Assembly: GCA_044370415.1 (NCBI GenBank)
Contig: JBILVO010000020.1
Coordinates: 1-39,563, forward strand
Length of the DNA stretch: 39,563 nt
Reading direction: 5' to 3'
Source: CAMCQY01 sp044370415
GTDB taxonomy: Bacteria; Planctomycetota; Planctomycetia; Pirellulales; UBA1268
Of this stretch, positions 19,501 to 29,761 are shown piece by piece (positions within the stretch are counted from its first letter, which is position 1; every line of letters begins with the position of its first letter). Made by a program: the position numbers and the translations under genes. Under the pieces are notes generated by a model, which did not search any database, was not told the DNA's origin, and saw only the letters and a program-made list of their open reading frames with translations.

Positions 19501-20039
19501 GCACGGCCGGAAACGACGAGGATGACGTGGCAGCCGGGGCGTCCGGCGGCGCCGGGGTTCCGCCGGGCGGAGCCGACCGGGAATCGCTCCAGCAGCAGGT
19601 GCGGGACGCCGAAGACCGCGTGCTGCGGGTCCAGGCGGAGCTGGAAAACTTCCGCAAGCGGTCGCGGCGGGAATACGAGGATGCCCAGCGCTACCGCGAA
19701 ATGGACCTGCTGCGCGATCTCCTGCCGGTGCTCGACACCGTGCGGCGGGCGATCGAGGCGAGCGACAAGACGGCCGACGTGGATGCCCTGCGGTCGGGAT
19801 TCCGGATGACCGCCCAGCAGATCGAGAAGCTGCTCGACACGCACGGCTGCAAGACCATCGACACCGATGGCCTGCCGTTCGACCCCACGGTCCACGACGC
19901 GATCCTGCAGCAGGTGGTGCCGGGCGTGTCGGCGGGCACCATCGTGGGCGTCGCGAGCCGCGGCTACCGGCTCCACGACCGCGTGGTCCGGCCCGCGCAG
20001 GTGATCGTGGCCCAGCAGCCGCCCGAAGCCGCCGGCTAG
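19497..20039 (+). CDS. grpE: Nucleotide exchange factor GrpE
   Basis: A 180-residue GrpE, the nucleotide exchange factor of DnaK. The long N-terminal helix is visible (LQQQVRDAEDRVLRVQAELENFRKRSRREYED). It is followed by the four-helix part with LLPVLDTVRRAIEA and the C-terminal beta domain with FDPTVHDAILQQ and GYRLHDRVVRPAQVIVA, which match family positions closely. The ATG lies within the dnaJ stop codon region (overlap 19497-19500), and GGAGAAG is inside the dnaJ end. The dnaJ-grpE pair without dnaK means the partner Hsp70 must be encoded elsewhere. Confidence 0.95.
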   Translation: MSTAGNDEDDVAAGASGGAGVPPGGADRESLQQQVRDAEDRVLRVQAELENFRKRSRREYEDAQRYREMDLLRDLLPVLDTVRRAIEASDKTADVDALRSGFRMTAQQIEKLLDTHGCKTIDTDGLPFDPTVHDAILQQVVPGVSAGTIVGVASRGYRLHDRVVRPAQVIVAQQPPEAAG

Positions 20040-20064
20040 GAATCAGCGGCGATACGTCACCGCC

Positions 20065-20102
20065 CGTACATCCCAGGCCGTACATCCCAGGCCGTACATC
20101 AC
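20065..20102. repeat. Short tandem repeat, 14-nt unit
   Basis: CGTACATCCCAGGC occurs twice in exact tandem (20065-20078 and 20079-20092), followed by a partial third copy CGTACATCAC. It fills much of the 90-nt gap between grpE and the FmdB-like gene. Slippage during replication explains it well; a regulatory role is not evident. Confidence 0.85.
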
Positions 20103-20129
20103 CGGTCAGGAATCATTGGAGACGCCGAC

Positions 20130-20426
20130 ATGCCCACGTATGACTACGTCTGTGACGGCTGCGGACACGCGTTCGAGCTGTTCCAGTCGATGACCGACTC
20201 CGTGAAGAAGACCTGCCCGAAGTGCAAGAAGAAGAAGCTGCGCAGGCTCATCGGCGCCGGCGGCGCGATCATGTTCAAGGGATCGGGCTTCTACAAGACC
20301 GACTACCGCAGCGAGTCGTACAAGAAGGGCGCCGCCGCCGAGAAGGGAGGCGGATCGGAGGGGGGCGGGAAGAAGTCGGAGTCGGGCGGTTCGTCGGGTG
20401 GCTCGGCCGCGAAGGGTTCGGAGTAG
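20130..20426 (+). CDS. FmdB-family zinc ribbon protein
   Basis: A 98-residue small protein with the FmdB/CxxC_CxxC_SSSS regulatory-domain pattern: MPTYDYVCDGCGHAFELFQS, with zinc cysteines C8, C11, C29 and C32, then a conserved segment with IMFKGSGFYKTDYR. The last 35 residues are a low-complexity Gly/Ser/Lys tail. Despite the name, a regulatory role has been proposed only for a few relatives; most have no known function. It is co-directional with grpE (90 nt gap) and yacG (46 nt gap), which suggests membership in the chaperone transcription run. Start ATG 20130 has GGAG about 11 nt upstream. Confidence 0.88.
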   Translation: MPTYDYVCDGCGHAFELFQSMTDSVKKTCPKCKKKKLRRLIGAGGAIMFKGSGFYKTDYRSESYKKGAAAEKGGGSEGGGKKSESGGSSGGSAAKGSE

Positions 20427-20472
20427 GCGGAGACGAGCATCGACGTGGGTGGGGAGCAGGAAGGGAGAGGCG

Positions 20473-20664
20473 ATGCCCTTGTGTCCAGTCTGTGACGCGC
20501 AGGTGACGCTCGGCGTGACGCCGACGGCCCCTTTTTGTAGCGAGCGGTGCCGGCTGATCGACCTCGGCCGCTGGCTCGACGAGGCCTACGCCGTCCCGGA
20601 GGAGAAGCCGCACGCGGACGACGACGAGTCCGGCGTGGACGGTGACGAGTCCGGCGACGCCTAG
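20473..20664 (+). CDS. yacG: DNA gyrase inhibitor YacG-like zinc protein
   Basis: A 63-residue protein with the four-cysteine YacG zinc site, C4, C7, C22 and C26, in CPVC...PFCSERCRLIDLGRWLDEAYAVP, the signature of the family. In E. coli, YacG binds GyrB and inhibits gyrase. The tail is acidic (Asp/Glu-rich) and unlike the enterobacterial tail. I chose the ATG at 20473 because GGGAGAGG precedes it directly and the protein then begins just before the first Cys; the frame is open further upstream without homology. Confidence 0.88.
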   Translation: MPLCPVCDAQVTLGVTPTAPFCSERCRLIDLGRWLDEAYAVPEEKPHADDDESGVDGDESGDA

Positions 20665-20730
20665 GTCGCGTCCGAGTTCCGTGGAGCACCGGCTCGGCGG
20701 CCGTCGAGTGTCGCATTCCCGTGCCGGGCG

Positions 20731-20736
20731 TATACT
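20731..20736 (+). promoter_or_regulatory. Possible -10 box before the unknown membrane protein
   Basis: TATACT (5 of 6 to the TATAAT consensus) lies 39 nt before the ATG at 20775, in an otherwise GC-rich gap. The -35 position is poor. It would uncouple the membrane protein from the chaperone transcript. Confidence 0.4.
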
Positions 20737-20774
20737 CTCGCCCGCAGGAATTTCCGAGCGAGAAGGGCCCACCC

Positions 20775-21989
20775 ATGGCAGATGCACACGAGCAGACATC
20801 CTCCGGCGGCCTTCACGGGGCCGGCCAGACTGGCGGCACCGTCCACGAGATCCAGTGGAGCGACGCGCTGCCCTGGTGGCTCCTCTTCCGCGCTGCCGGC
20901 GCCTGCTTCTCGCCGACGGTCATCTTCCTGGCGGCGCTCGGCAGCGTGGCGACCTGGGCCGGCTGGTCGCTGGCCGACCGGCTCGGCCTGCCGCACCCGT
21001 CGGCAGCCGTGGCGGCGGCCGGTGCCGCCGATGGGCTCGTCCTCACCGATGGCGCCGCACAGCCGGGGGCCGCGGCCGCGCCGCTGGCTCCAAGCCGCCG
21101 GCTCCTGCCGGGCCTCGTCAGCCTACTCGACCGCCTGCCCGCCGTGGCCGCCGACGTGCTACGGCTGGTGGCCGTGCCATTCCGCCCCGCGGCCACGATG
21201 GGGCAGATGGGCTCCGCACTCGTCCGCCTCGGCTGGTTCGTGCTCGTCTGGTCGATCTTCGGCACCGCGATCACGAGGCACGTCGCGCTCAAACTCGTCG
21301 ACGAGGATGCCCCGGGCTTCACGGGGTCGCTCCTCTACGGGTCGCTCAAGTGGCCGTCGTCGTTCAACGCCGTGGCGTTCGTGCTCCTCGGCATCGCCGC
21401 GCTGGCGGTGCCGGGCGCGGTGCTGGGACTGCTGATGCGGACCGACTGGGGGCTGGCCGTGGCCGGAGTGGTCTGGCCGCTGGTGCTCGCGGGGGCGGTC
21501 GTGCTGGCGATCCTGGCCATCGGCATCGTGGCGGGCTGGCCGCTCATGGTGGCAGCGGTCGGCGTGGAGAGGGGCGACAGTTTCCAGGCCATCTCGACCG
21601 CCTTCTCCTACCTCTACCAGCGGCCGCTGCACTACGCATTCTACGCGCTGGTCGCCCTGCTGGTGGCGGTGCCGGCGATCGCCGCTGCGGGACTGTTTGC
21701 CGACGCCACCGGCACGCTGGCGATGTGGGCGGCGAGCTTTGGCATGGGGCATGAGCGGACCGTCGCCGTGCTCGACGGCGTGACGGCGGCCGGCCCGGCG
21801 GCGGCGACGGCGCCGTGGGGCGCCCAGGCGATCGGCTTCTGGATGCGTGGACTCGGGGCGCTGCTCTCGTCGTTCGGCTGGGGCTACTTCTGGTCGATCG
21901 CCACGGCGGCCTACATGCTCCTGCGGCGCGACGTCGACGGCACGGAGTTCGACGAGGTCGTGCTCGACGAACCGGGGGCCGCGGCCTGA
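20775..21989 (+). CDS. Membrane protein of unknown function, about six transmembrane segments
   Basis: A 404-residue protein I do not recognise. It starts with a short polar tail, then a hydrophobic pair (ALPWWLLFRAAGACF and VIFLAALGSVATWAGWSLA), an Ala/Pro-rich loop, LGWFVLVWSIFGTAIT, FVLLGIAALAVPGAVLGLL, a long double segment VVWPLVLAGAVVLAILAIGIVAGWPLMVAAVGVE, FYALVALLVAVPAIAAAGL, and a last segment ending in AYMLLRRDVDGTEFDEVV. The final cytoplasmic peptide is acidic. The layout recalls multi-pass proteins of the DUF4013/YckC sort, but I cannot assign a family. It starts at ATG 20775 with GAGAAGGG upstream. It lies between yacG and the first DUF1254 gene, co-directional with both. Confidence 0.8.
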   Translation: MADAHEQTSSGGLHGAGQTGGTVHEIQWSDALPWWLLFRAAGACFSPTVIFLAALGSVATWAGWSLADRLGLPHPSAAVAAAGAADGLVLTDGAAQPGAAAAPLAPSRRLLPGLVSLLDRLPAVAADVLRLVAVPFRPAATMGQMGSALVRLGWFVLVWSIFGTAITRHVALKLVDEDAPGFTGSLLYGSLKWPSSFNAVAFVLLGIAALAVPGAVLGLLMRTDWGLAVAGVVWPLVLAGAVVLAILAIGIVAGWPLMVAAVGVERGDSFQAISTAFSYLYQRPLHYAFYALVALLVAVPAIAAAGLFADATGTLAMWAASFGMGHERTVAVLDGVTAAGPAAATAPWGAQAIGFWMRGLGALLSSFGWGYFWSIATAAYMLLRRDVDGTEFDEVVLDEPGAAA

Positions 21990-22090
21990 TCGGCCCGCTC
22001 CCGGGGCGGCCTGCATCGCTCACCCGGGCGTGTGGGGGGCCGCTCGCATCGGCCAAAAATCTCCTCTGGAAATCTCCTGGGGCAGCGACG

Positions 22091-23620
22091 ATGAGAAAAA
22101 CGGTGGGGCTGCGGCTTGTCATCGCGATCGTCGTCGGGCTTACGCACGCCGGTCAGGCCAGGGCGCAGGCAGGGCGGTTCGAGGCGTTGAGCCACCTGCC
22201 GTTCGAGGAAAACCGGCCCACGAAGGAGACAGCGCGGACGCTCCGCGAGGAGATGCTGTTTCAGCGGGCGACGCAGGCCTATCTGTGGGCACTGCCGTTG
22301 CTCAACACACTGGGCATGAAGCGGGGGTCGGAGCAGGCGTTCGGAGCAGGCTACAACGTTCTGCCGGTCTGGAAGAAGCGGCTGGACGCCAGGACGCTCG
22401 TGACCACCCCCAACTCCGATGTCATCTACGCGATGGGCTACGTCGACCTCGGCAAGGACGGCCCGCTGGTGTTCGAGGCTCCGCCCGGGCTGCAGGGCAT
22501 CCTGCTCGACTTCTGGCAGCGGCCGATCCCGGTCGATGGCGGCGGTTTTTTCGGCGACGTCGGCCTGCCAGGTCCGGATGCCGGCAAGGGCGGCACGTTT
22601 CTCCTCCTGCCGCCGGGCTACGCTGGCCCCGTGCCGGACGGCTGTTTCGTCTACCGTTCGGCCACGAACAACGTGTTCGTCTTCCTGCGCTCGTTCTACC
22701 GTGATCCGCAGGATCTCGCGCCGGCCGTGGCGCTGATCGAGCAGTCGCGGATCTATCCCCTCGGTCGCAAGGAGAGTGCCCGGGCAATGGTGTTTCCTGA
22801 CGCCTCGGGAGTTCCCGTCGACATGCTGCCGAGCCGCGACGGATCCGCCTTCGACGAGCTCAAGACACTCGTCGACAGCGAGGGGGACAGCCTCGCCGAC
22901 CCGGATGCCCTCGGGCTGTTGGCTGCGATCGGCATCGTCAAAGGGCGACCGTTCGAGCCGCAGGGGGGAACGCGGGAGATTCTCGGGCATGCGGCGCAGA
23001 CCGCCTTCAAGATGAGCCGCGTGATCGGCTTCGAGGAGAGCGTCGCCGGCCGTTCGCTGCGAATCTATCCAGATCGGCGGTGGATCAATCCGATGGCCGA
23101 CGCAACGCCGGCCAGGCTCGCGGGGCCGTTCGATCTGGGCTGGCACCGGCAGCCCGAGGGATATCTCGATCTGGATGCGCGTATCTGGTTCTTCACGAAC
23201 TACTACTCGGTCAGCCCCGGGATGCTGTCGCAGACGCCTGGCAGGGGGGCGAAGTACATGATCGCCTTCGTCGACGGCACGGGGGCGAACCTCTCGGGCG
23301 GCAGCCACTATCAGCTGCATTTGCCCGCCGGCATTCCGGCTGCCAACTTCTGGTCGTTGACGCTGTACGAGGCGGAGAACGCCTCCGGGCTCGACAACGG
23401 CCAGCCGTTCCCGTCGCTCGGGTCGCGCGACATGCCGGCTCAGAATGCCGACGGGAGCACGGACCTGTGGCTCGGGCCGACGCCGCCCGCGGGCAAGGAG
23501 CGCAACTGGCTGGCAACGGTTCCCGGCCGCGGATTTTTCGCCATCGTCCGGCTCTACGGCCCGACCGAGGCCGCCATCGACAGGAGTTGGAAGCCCGGGG
23601 ACATCGAGAGGGCGCCCTGA
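22091..23620 (+). CDS. Secreted DUF1254/DUF1214 protein, copy 1
   Basis: A 509-residue protein with an N-terminal signal peptide (KTVGLRLVIAIVVGLTHAGQARA). The DUF1254 domain covers about residues 30-180: FQRATQAYLWALPLLNTLG, then TTPNSDVIYAMGYVDLGKDGP, and LDFWQRPI. The DUF1214 domain lies in the last third: YQLHLPAGIPAANFWSLTLYEAENAS, an internal DGSTDLWLGPTPPAGKERNW and a final FFAIVRLYGPTEAAIDRSWKPGDIE. Such proteins are widespread and secreted; no enzyme activity is established for most. The ATG at 22091 fits the signal peptide. The paralogue follows 73 nt later, so the two probably share a transcript. Confidence 0.88.
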   Translation: MRKTVGLRLVIAIVVGLTHAGQARAQAGRFEALSHLPFEENRPTKETARTLREEMLFQRATQAYLWALPLLNTLGMKRGSEQAFGAGYNVLPVWKKRLDARTLVTTPNSDVIYAMGYVDLGKDGPLVFEAPPGLQGILLDFWQRPIPVDGGGFFGDVGLPGPDAGKGGTFLLLPPGYAGPVPDGCFVYRSATNNVFVFLRSFYRDPQDLAPAVALIEQSRIYPLGRKESARAMVFPDASGVPVDMLPSRDGSAFDELKTLVDSEGDSLADPDALGLLAAIGIVKGRPFEPQGGTREILGHAAQTAFKMSRVIGFEESVAGRSLRIYPDRRWINPMADATPARLAGPFDLGWHRQPEGYLDLDARIWFFTNYYSVSPGMLSQTPGRGAKYMIAFVDGTGANLSGGSHYQLHLPAGIPAANFWSLTLYEAENASGLDNGQPFPSLGSRDMPAQNADGSTDLWLGPTPPAGKERNWLATVPGRGFFAIVRLYGPTEAAIDRSWKPGDIERAP

Positions 23621-23693
23621 TCGCACGACGGCCCGCTCAGCGGCCCGCACGACGACGCGGCCCCAGACCCACTCACCACGGAGACGTTCGCAG

Positions 23694-25163
23694 ATGAGAG
23701 CCGTGCCCGCGATCCTGATCGCCGCTGGAATCTTCGGCCCAACGGGGGGCACCCCCACGCAGGCGCAGGTTCTGCCCACCAGCGGCCGCGTCGAATCCCG
23801 GCTCGGCACGCTCGCGCTCGAGAACGGGTATCCCTCGGAGGCGACCGTCGAGAAGGTCTTCGACGACATCGACTTCCAGCGGGCCTGCCAGGCCTACCTC
23901 TGGGCATTGCCGCTCATGGCGATGAAGCAGTGGCAGGGCGAGCACCTGGCGAAGTTCGGCGCGGCCAAGACCGACTACGTCGACTACATCACGTTCCAGG
24001 ACAAACTGGGCCTGCTCACCGCCAACGCGACCACGCCCTACATCATGGCGTTTCCCAACCTACGGGAGACGGGGCCGCTGGTGCTCGAGGTCCCCGCCGG
24101 TCCGACGGCGGGCGGTTTCACCGATTTCTGGCAGCGGCCCATCACGGATTCGGGCCAGACCGGCCCCGACAAAGGCGCGGGGGGCAGGTATCTGATCCTC
24201 GGCCCCGACGACCCGGACATGCATCCCGAGGGGTATCGCGTCTTCCGTTCGCCGACGGTCAACATCTGGTCGGCGCACCGCGTGCTCGAGCCGGATCTGG
24301 CCAAGGCCAGATCGCTCATCGACGGCCTGAAGATCTATCCCTACAGCCAGCGGGCGAATCCGCCCGCCACCCGTCACATCTCGCCTGCGGGCCGCGCGTG
24401 GAGCGGCGTGCAGCCGCGAGGGCTCGACTATTGGGAGGGACTCTCGCAGGTCGTCGCCGAGGAGCCCGTGCACGAGCGCGATCGGATCATGATGGGGATG
24501 CTCCAGCCGCTGGGAATCGAAAAGGGCAGACCGTTCGCACCGAAGGAACGACAGCGGCGGCTGCTCGCCGACGCCGCGCGGGCCGGCGAGGTGATGGCCC
24601 GGACCATCGCGTATCAGAAGCGGTTCGACGGTGCGCAGGTCTGGCCCGGCAGGCACTGGGAGAAGTCGCTGTTCCTCGGCGACACGAACCAGGAAGCGCT
24701 GCACCACACGCAGCTCGACGAACGGACGTCGTGGTTCTACGAGGCGGTCGGTGTCTCCGTGGGCATGATGGGGCGTGCCGTCGGCGTCGGCCAGGTCTAC
24801 CTCGAGGCCACGAAGGACGCCGCGGGCCGATGGCTCGATGGCGGAAAGTCCTACCGCCTCAGGGTTCCGAAGGACGTGCCGGTGGCGCAGTTCTGGTCGG
24901 TCACGGCGTATGACAACGAGACGCGCTGCTTCGTCGACACGGGCGTCCAGCCGGACCGTTCCTCGCGAGACGGCCTCGCCAAGAACCCTGACGGCTCGGT
25001 CGATCTCTTCTTTGGCCCCGCGCCGCCCCCGGGAAAGCCCCAGACCAACTGGATCAAGACGCTGCCGGGCAAGGGATGGTTCACCTACTTCCGCCTCTAC
25101 GGCCCGACGCAGCCATACTTCGACCGCTCCTGGGTCCTCGAGGACATCGAGAGGGTCGACTAG
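23694..25163 (+). CDS. Secreted DUF1254/DUF1214 protein, copy 2
   Basis: A 489-residue paralogue of the preceding gene with its own signal peptide (VPAILIAAGIFGPTGGTPTQAQ). It keeps FQRACQAYLWALPLMAM, a TTPYIMAF segment, FTDFWQRPITDSG, and the DUF1214 part SYRLRVPKDVPVAQFWSVTAYDNETR, DGSVDLFFGPAPPPGKPQTNW and FRLYGPTQPYFDRSWVLEDIE. The two copies differ over most of their length, so duplication is old or they were acquired as a pair. The predicted ATG at 23694 lies just after GGAGACG. A 178-nt gap with no gene separates it from the Tat-exported protein downstream. Function is unknown. Confidence 0.88.
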   Translation: MRAVPAILIAAGIFGPTGGTPTQAQVLPTSGRVESRLGTLALENGYPSEATVEKVFDDIDFQRACQAYLWALPLMAMKQWQGEHLAKFGAAKTDYVDYITFQDKLGLLTANATTPYIMAFPNLRETGPLVLEVPAGPTAGGFTDFWQRPITDSGQTGPDKGAGGRYLILGPDDPDMHPEGYRVFRSPTVNIWSAHRVLEPDLAKARSLIDGLKIYPYSQRANPPATRHISPAGRAWSGVQPRGLDYWEGLSQVVAEEPVHERDRIMMGMLQPLGIEKGRPFAPKERQRRLLADAARAGEVMARTIAYQKRFDGAQVWPGRHWEKSLFLGDTNQEALHHTQLDERTSWFYEAVGVSVGMMGRAVGVGQVYLEATKDAAGRWLDGGKSYRLRVPKDVPVAQFWSVTAYDNETRCFVDTGVQPDRSSRDGLAKNPDGSVDLFFGPAPPPGKPQTNWIKTLPGKGWFTYFRLYGPTQPYFDRSWVLEDIERVD

Positions 25164-25341
25164 AGCGCATTCGGCGGGCAGGTCACTCTCTCGGCTGGAT
25201 CGGGAAACGGTGAGAACGACACCGTGATGCGGTCGTCCATCAACGGAATACCGTCACGGACTGGCACTCTCTCGACCCGCGTTGCCAACAGGCGTTCTTC
25301 AGTGAGACCTGTCCCACTCATACTGCGGGGTACTTGCCACC

Positions 25342-26298
25342 ATGCCACCACTCGATCGCCGCGATTTCGTTGTGTCGGCGGCAGGGCTTGCCGCATCGCT
25401 GCTTGTTGACGCCGATGGGGCGGTGGCGGAGCAACAAGCGGCCGAAGCACCACCGACGGATCCGGCTGCACTGCTGAACCGGGAGTTTCGCACGCTGTAC
25501 GGTGTCAACCGCGAGGAACTGCTCAACGCCACCCCGCTGGCCGCGTTGACGCTCATCGGCACCGGCGAGATCTGGCGGGTGGAGTTCGGCCAAGCGGTGA
25601 AGTCGTACCCGCCGCCGCCCTGGATCGTCCGCGTCAAAGGGCTGATGCACGGGGTCATCGCCGCTCAGGCAACCGGTGCGAGATTGATTCGCGGAGTGGA
25701 TCCCGAGGCCGCGAGAAACGCGGCAGCAACGCTCTCGGCAGGGCTGACGGATGCGGCCAAACAAACCGCCACCGATCTGCCGCCGGCAGTCACCGCATCC
25801 GCCCGGGCTGTGCTCGAAGGCCTCCGGGCACTGGCCAGTGAATGGGCCGCCGGGAGGCAGCCAGAGGCCGATGAGTTTTCGGAGACGGCGGCGCGTCTGC
25901 GTCCTGATCTCGGCCGTGTGCTGACGGCCACGGGCGAGGCGGTGTATGACTCGGTGATACGAGGACTGCAGGCATGCGCCCACGAGAGCGATACCGAGGC
26001 ATGGAACTCGTGTCTCGTTGGGGTGTGCGGGGCGGGATTTGCAAGACGCGACAACATCGAGATCGCTGCCGCGATGTCGGTACTGGGTCGTGACTCCGTG
26101 GGCACGCGACTGCTCTATCTGGAGAACGCGTTCACCATTCCAGCCGGGATCGCACAGATTGCCGGGGCGCTCGCCGATCGTGAGTTGGGGAACGCAGTCT
26201 TCGGTGACCCCTACCGCATGTGGCGTGATCTGCTGGGGGATGTCGCCGCCCGGCATGTGGGCGGCGGCTTCTTCCCCGAGACAGGTCGAGCGGGCTAA
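25342..26298 (+). CDS. Tat-exported protein of unknown function
   Basis: A 318-residue protein starting MPPLDRRDFVVSAAGLAASLLVDADGAVAEQ, a twin-arginine signal (RRDF-V followed by a hydrophobic stretch). The mature part is mostly helical and Ala-rich, with no motif I recognise and no cofactor-binding CxxC; isolated cysteines occur near residue 213-230 (a Cys-Ala-His and SCLVGVCGAGF). It lies between the DUF1254 pair and katG, all in the same direction. Tat export suggests folding in the cytoplasm, perhaps with a cofactor. Base use here is slightly less GC-rich than in the flanking housekeeping genes. Function unassigned. Confidence 0.78.
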   Translation: MPPLDRRDFVVSAAGLAASLLVDADGAVAEQQAAEAPPTDPAALLNREFRTLYGVNREELLNATPLAALTLIGTGEIWRVEFGQAVKSYPPPPWIVRVKGLMHGVIAAQATGARLIRGVDPEAARNAAATLSAGLTDAAKQTATDLPPAVTASARAVLEGLRALASEWAAGRQPEADEFSETAARLRPDLGRVLTATGEAVYDSVIRGLQACAHESDTEAWNSCLVGVCGAGFARRDNIEIAAAMSVLGRDSVGTRLLYLENAFTIPAGIAQIAGALADRELGNAVFGDPYRMWRDLLGDVAARHVGGGFFPETGRAG

Positions 26299-26548
26299 GT
26301 TTCGGCTCCGCCAGGGTCGTGGCGGTCGATGGCGACGAGGGCACTTTTCCCCATACCCGGCTGTGGTACCACGTTGGACGCAGCGTCAGAGTCTGCCGGC
26401 GGGCGTGGAGTGATCGGGGCACATGGTCCCCGGTGATCGACGCCCATTGTTTTGAAACCGCGGGGTGTCCGACCATCGCGATCGCGTGGTGAGCGGAAGA
26501 CCCAGCATTGCTGGACGCGCGGCAGGCGGATCGCGCTCATTGCGCATC
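26299..26548. other. Intergenic region upstream of katG
   Basis: No gene is seen in about 250 nt. It contains a short GGGG...CCCC hairpin around 26417-26432 and the palindrome CGCGATCGCG at 26477-26486. Either could be an operator or chance in GC-rich DNA. I find no clear Fur box and no OxyR-like ATAG spacing. Confidence 0.35.
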
Positions 26549-26557
26549 TGGCATAAT
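26549..26557 (+). promoter_or_regulatory. Extended -10 promoter of katG
   Basis: TGGCATAAT gives an extended -10 element (TG-N-CATAAT, 5 of 6 to TATAAT). The predicted start near 26564 would leave a leader of about 19 nt that includes the ribosome binding site CAGGAGA. The -35 position is weak, as is common with extended -10 promoters. Confidence 0.5.
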
Positions 26558-26582
26558 GGCGGCAACGACAGGAGACACAGAC

Positions 26583-28778
<2,196 letters not shown>

Positions 28779-28889
28779 TCCCGGCCGTCGCCGGAGCGAT
28801 CCCCGCCGGGCCGGCGGAAGTCTCCTCGCGGGATGATTTCGCGCGACGGCCTGTGTCGCCGCACGCGTCTTGGGAATGCGAAATCCTCC

Positions 28890-28904
28890 AAGCTCGTCGA
28901 GCTT
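28890..28904. terminator. Palindrome between convergent katG and the receiver-domain gene
   Basis: AAGCTCG-T-CGAGCTT is a perfect 7-bp inverted repeat with a single central base, in the 194-nt gap where two transcripts meet. There is no U-run on either strand. The one-base centre makes a tight hairpin unlikely, so a protein-binding site is also possible. Confidence 0.3.
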
Positions 28905-28972
28905 CCGCCGATCCCGGCTCGCCCCATGTGCCTGGCTTGCCTGGGCGTCGCTACACGTCTGCGAAATGCGCT

Positions 28973-29386
28973 CTAGCCCCAGCGGCGGAGGATCGCGGGA
29001 AAGCTGCCGAGCAGCTCGCCGCGGCTCACGGCCGCGTCGGCGCCGGCGGCCGCGGCCTGGTCGAGCCGATCCTTGGCGACATGCGGGCCGAACGCCACGA
29101 GCCTCGCGCCGCAGCCGGTCCGCGACCTCTGGCCGTCGATGAGCGCGAGCACCCGCGACACGAGCACGGCGGGGTCGCCGGCGACTGCCTGCAGGTCGAG
29201 GAGGACGAGCTGAAACGGTCCCTCGGGCGGCTGGTCCTCGAGGCTGCGGAGCGTTTCCAGGCGACCGCCCGCATCGCGTGCCAGACCGGCGATCCGGCTC
29301 GTCGAGAGCAGATCGGGCGAGACGAGGAGGATCCGCGGGCCGGCGAACCCTTCTCCCGCGTGGGCCGAGTCACCGTCCGTCGTCAT
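28973..29386 (-). CDS. Degenerate response-regulator receiver domain protein
   Basis: A 137-residue stand-alone CheY-like domain. Strand 1 is PRILLVSPDLL, and the phosphoacceptor region is FQLVLLDLQAV, with the Asp near residue 64. The acidic pair usual after strand 1 is reduced to one Asp, the Thr/Ser switch after strand 4 is replaced by LVAFGPHV, and the invariant Lys after strand 5 is Arg (AVSRGEL). With these changes normal phosphorylation is doubtful and it may bind partners without it. It overlaps the stop of the PII-like gene by 4 nt (ATGA at 29383-29386), so it is translated with it. The function is inferred only as regulatory. Confidence 0.7.
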   Translation of the reverse strand: MTTDGDSAHAGEGFAGPRILLVSPDLLSTSRIAGLARDAGGRLETLRSLEDQPPEGPFQLVLLDLQAVAGDPAVLVSRVLALIDGQRSRTGCGARLVAFGPHVAKDRLDQAAAAGADAAVSRGELLGSFPAILRRWG

Positions 29387-29715
29387 AGCGCCTCCTGTCC
29401 GCGGACATCACGGTAGAGCTGCACGGCCTCGTGCATTGGCAGCACGAACAGCCGATCAGAGAGCGTGGAATCGTCAGACTCGCCGATCCGCATCGCCGCC
29501 GCGAGGGTGTCGACGGTGCGTTCGAGGAAGTCGTCGTTGACCGCGATCTCCATCACCGCCTGCTGCGTGACGCCGGAGCCGCTCCGTGCCAACGCGGCCG
29601 CCGTCGCATGTCCCTGGGCGTCGGAGATCGTCAGGCGGGTCACGTGCACGGCCGCCAGCGCCTGCCGCACCGCCTCCAGTTGCGTGGGCTTGAGCACCGC
29701 CATCACCAGTCGCAT
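29383..29715 (-). CDS. PII-like signalling protein with shortened T-loop
   Basis: A 110-residue protein with the GlnB fold layout. The start RLVMAVLKPTQLEAVRQALA matches GlnB strand 1 and helix 1, then LTISDAQGHA corresponds to the TEVKGFG strand. The middle has AVMEIAVNDDFLERTVDTLAAAM, and the end is DRLFVLPMHEAVQLYRDVRGQEAL. Compared with E. coli GlnB, the T-loop is short and lacks the uridylylated Tyr, and the B-loop TGKIGDGK is replaced by a Ser/Asp-rich segment. ATP and 2-oxoglutarate sensing of the classic kind is therefore doubtful. It has a strong ribosome binding site (GGAGGAGGG) and lies 46 nt after the metalloprotease gene, overlapping the pseudo-receiver gene. The family call is good; the ligand is unknown. 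Confidence 0.78.
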   Translation of the reverse strand: MRLVMAVLKPTQLEAVRQALAAVHVTRLTISDAQGHATAAALARSGSGVTQQAVMEIAVNDDFLERTVDTLAAAMRIGESDDSTLSDRLFVLPMHEAVQLYRDVRGQEAL

Positions 29716-29761
29716 CGCCCGCCCTCCTCCGGGATCGGCCTTGCAGTCAGCCGCAGCCGGC

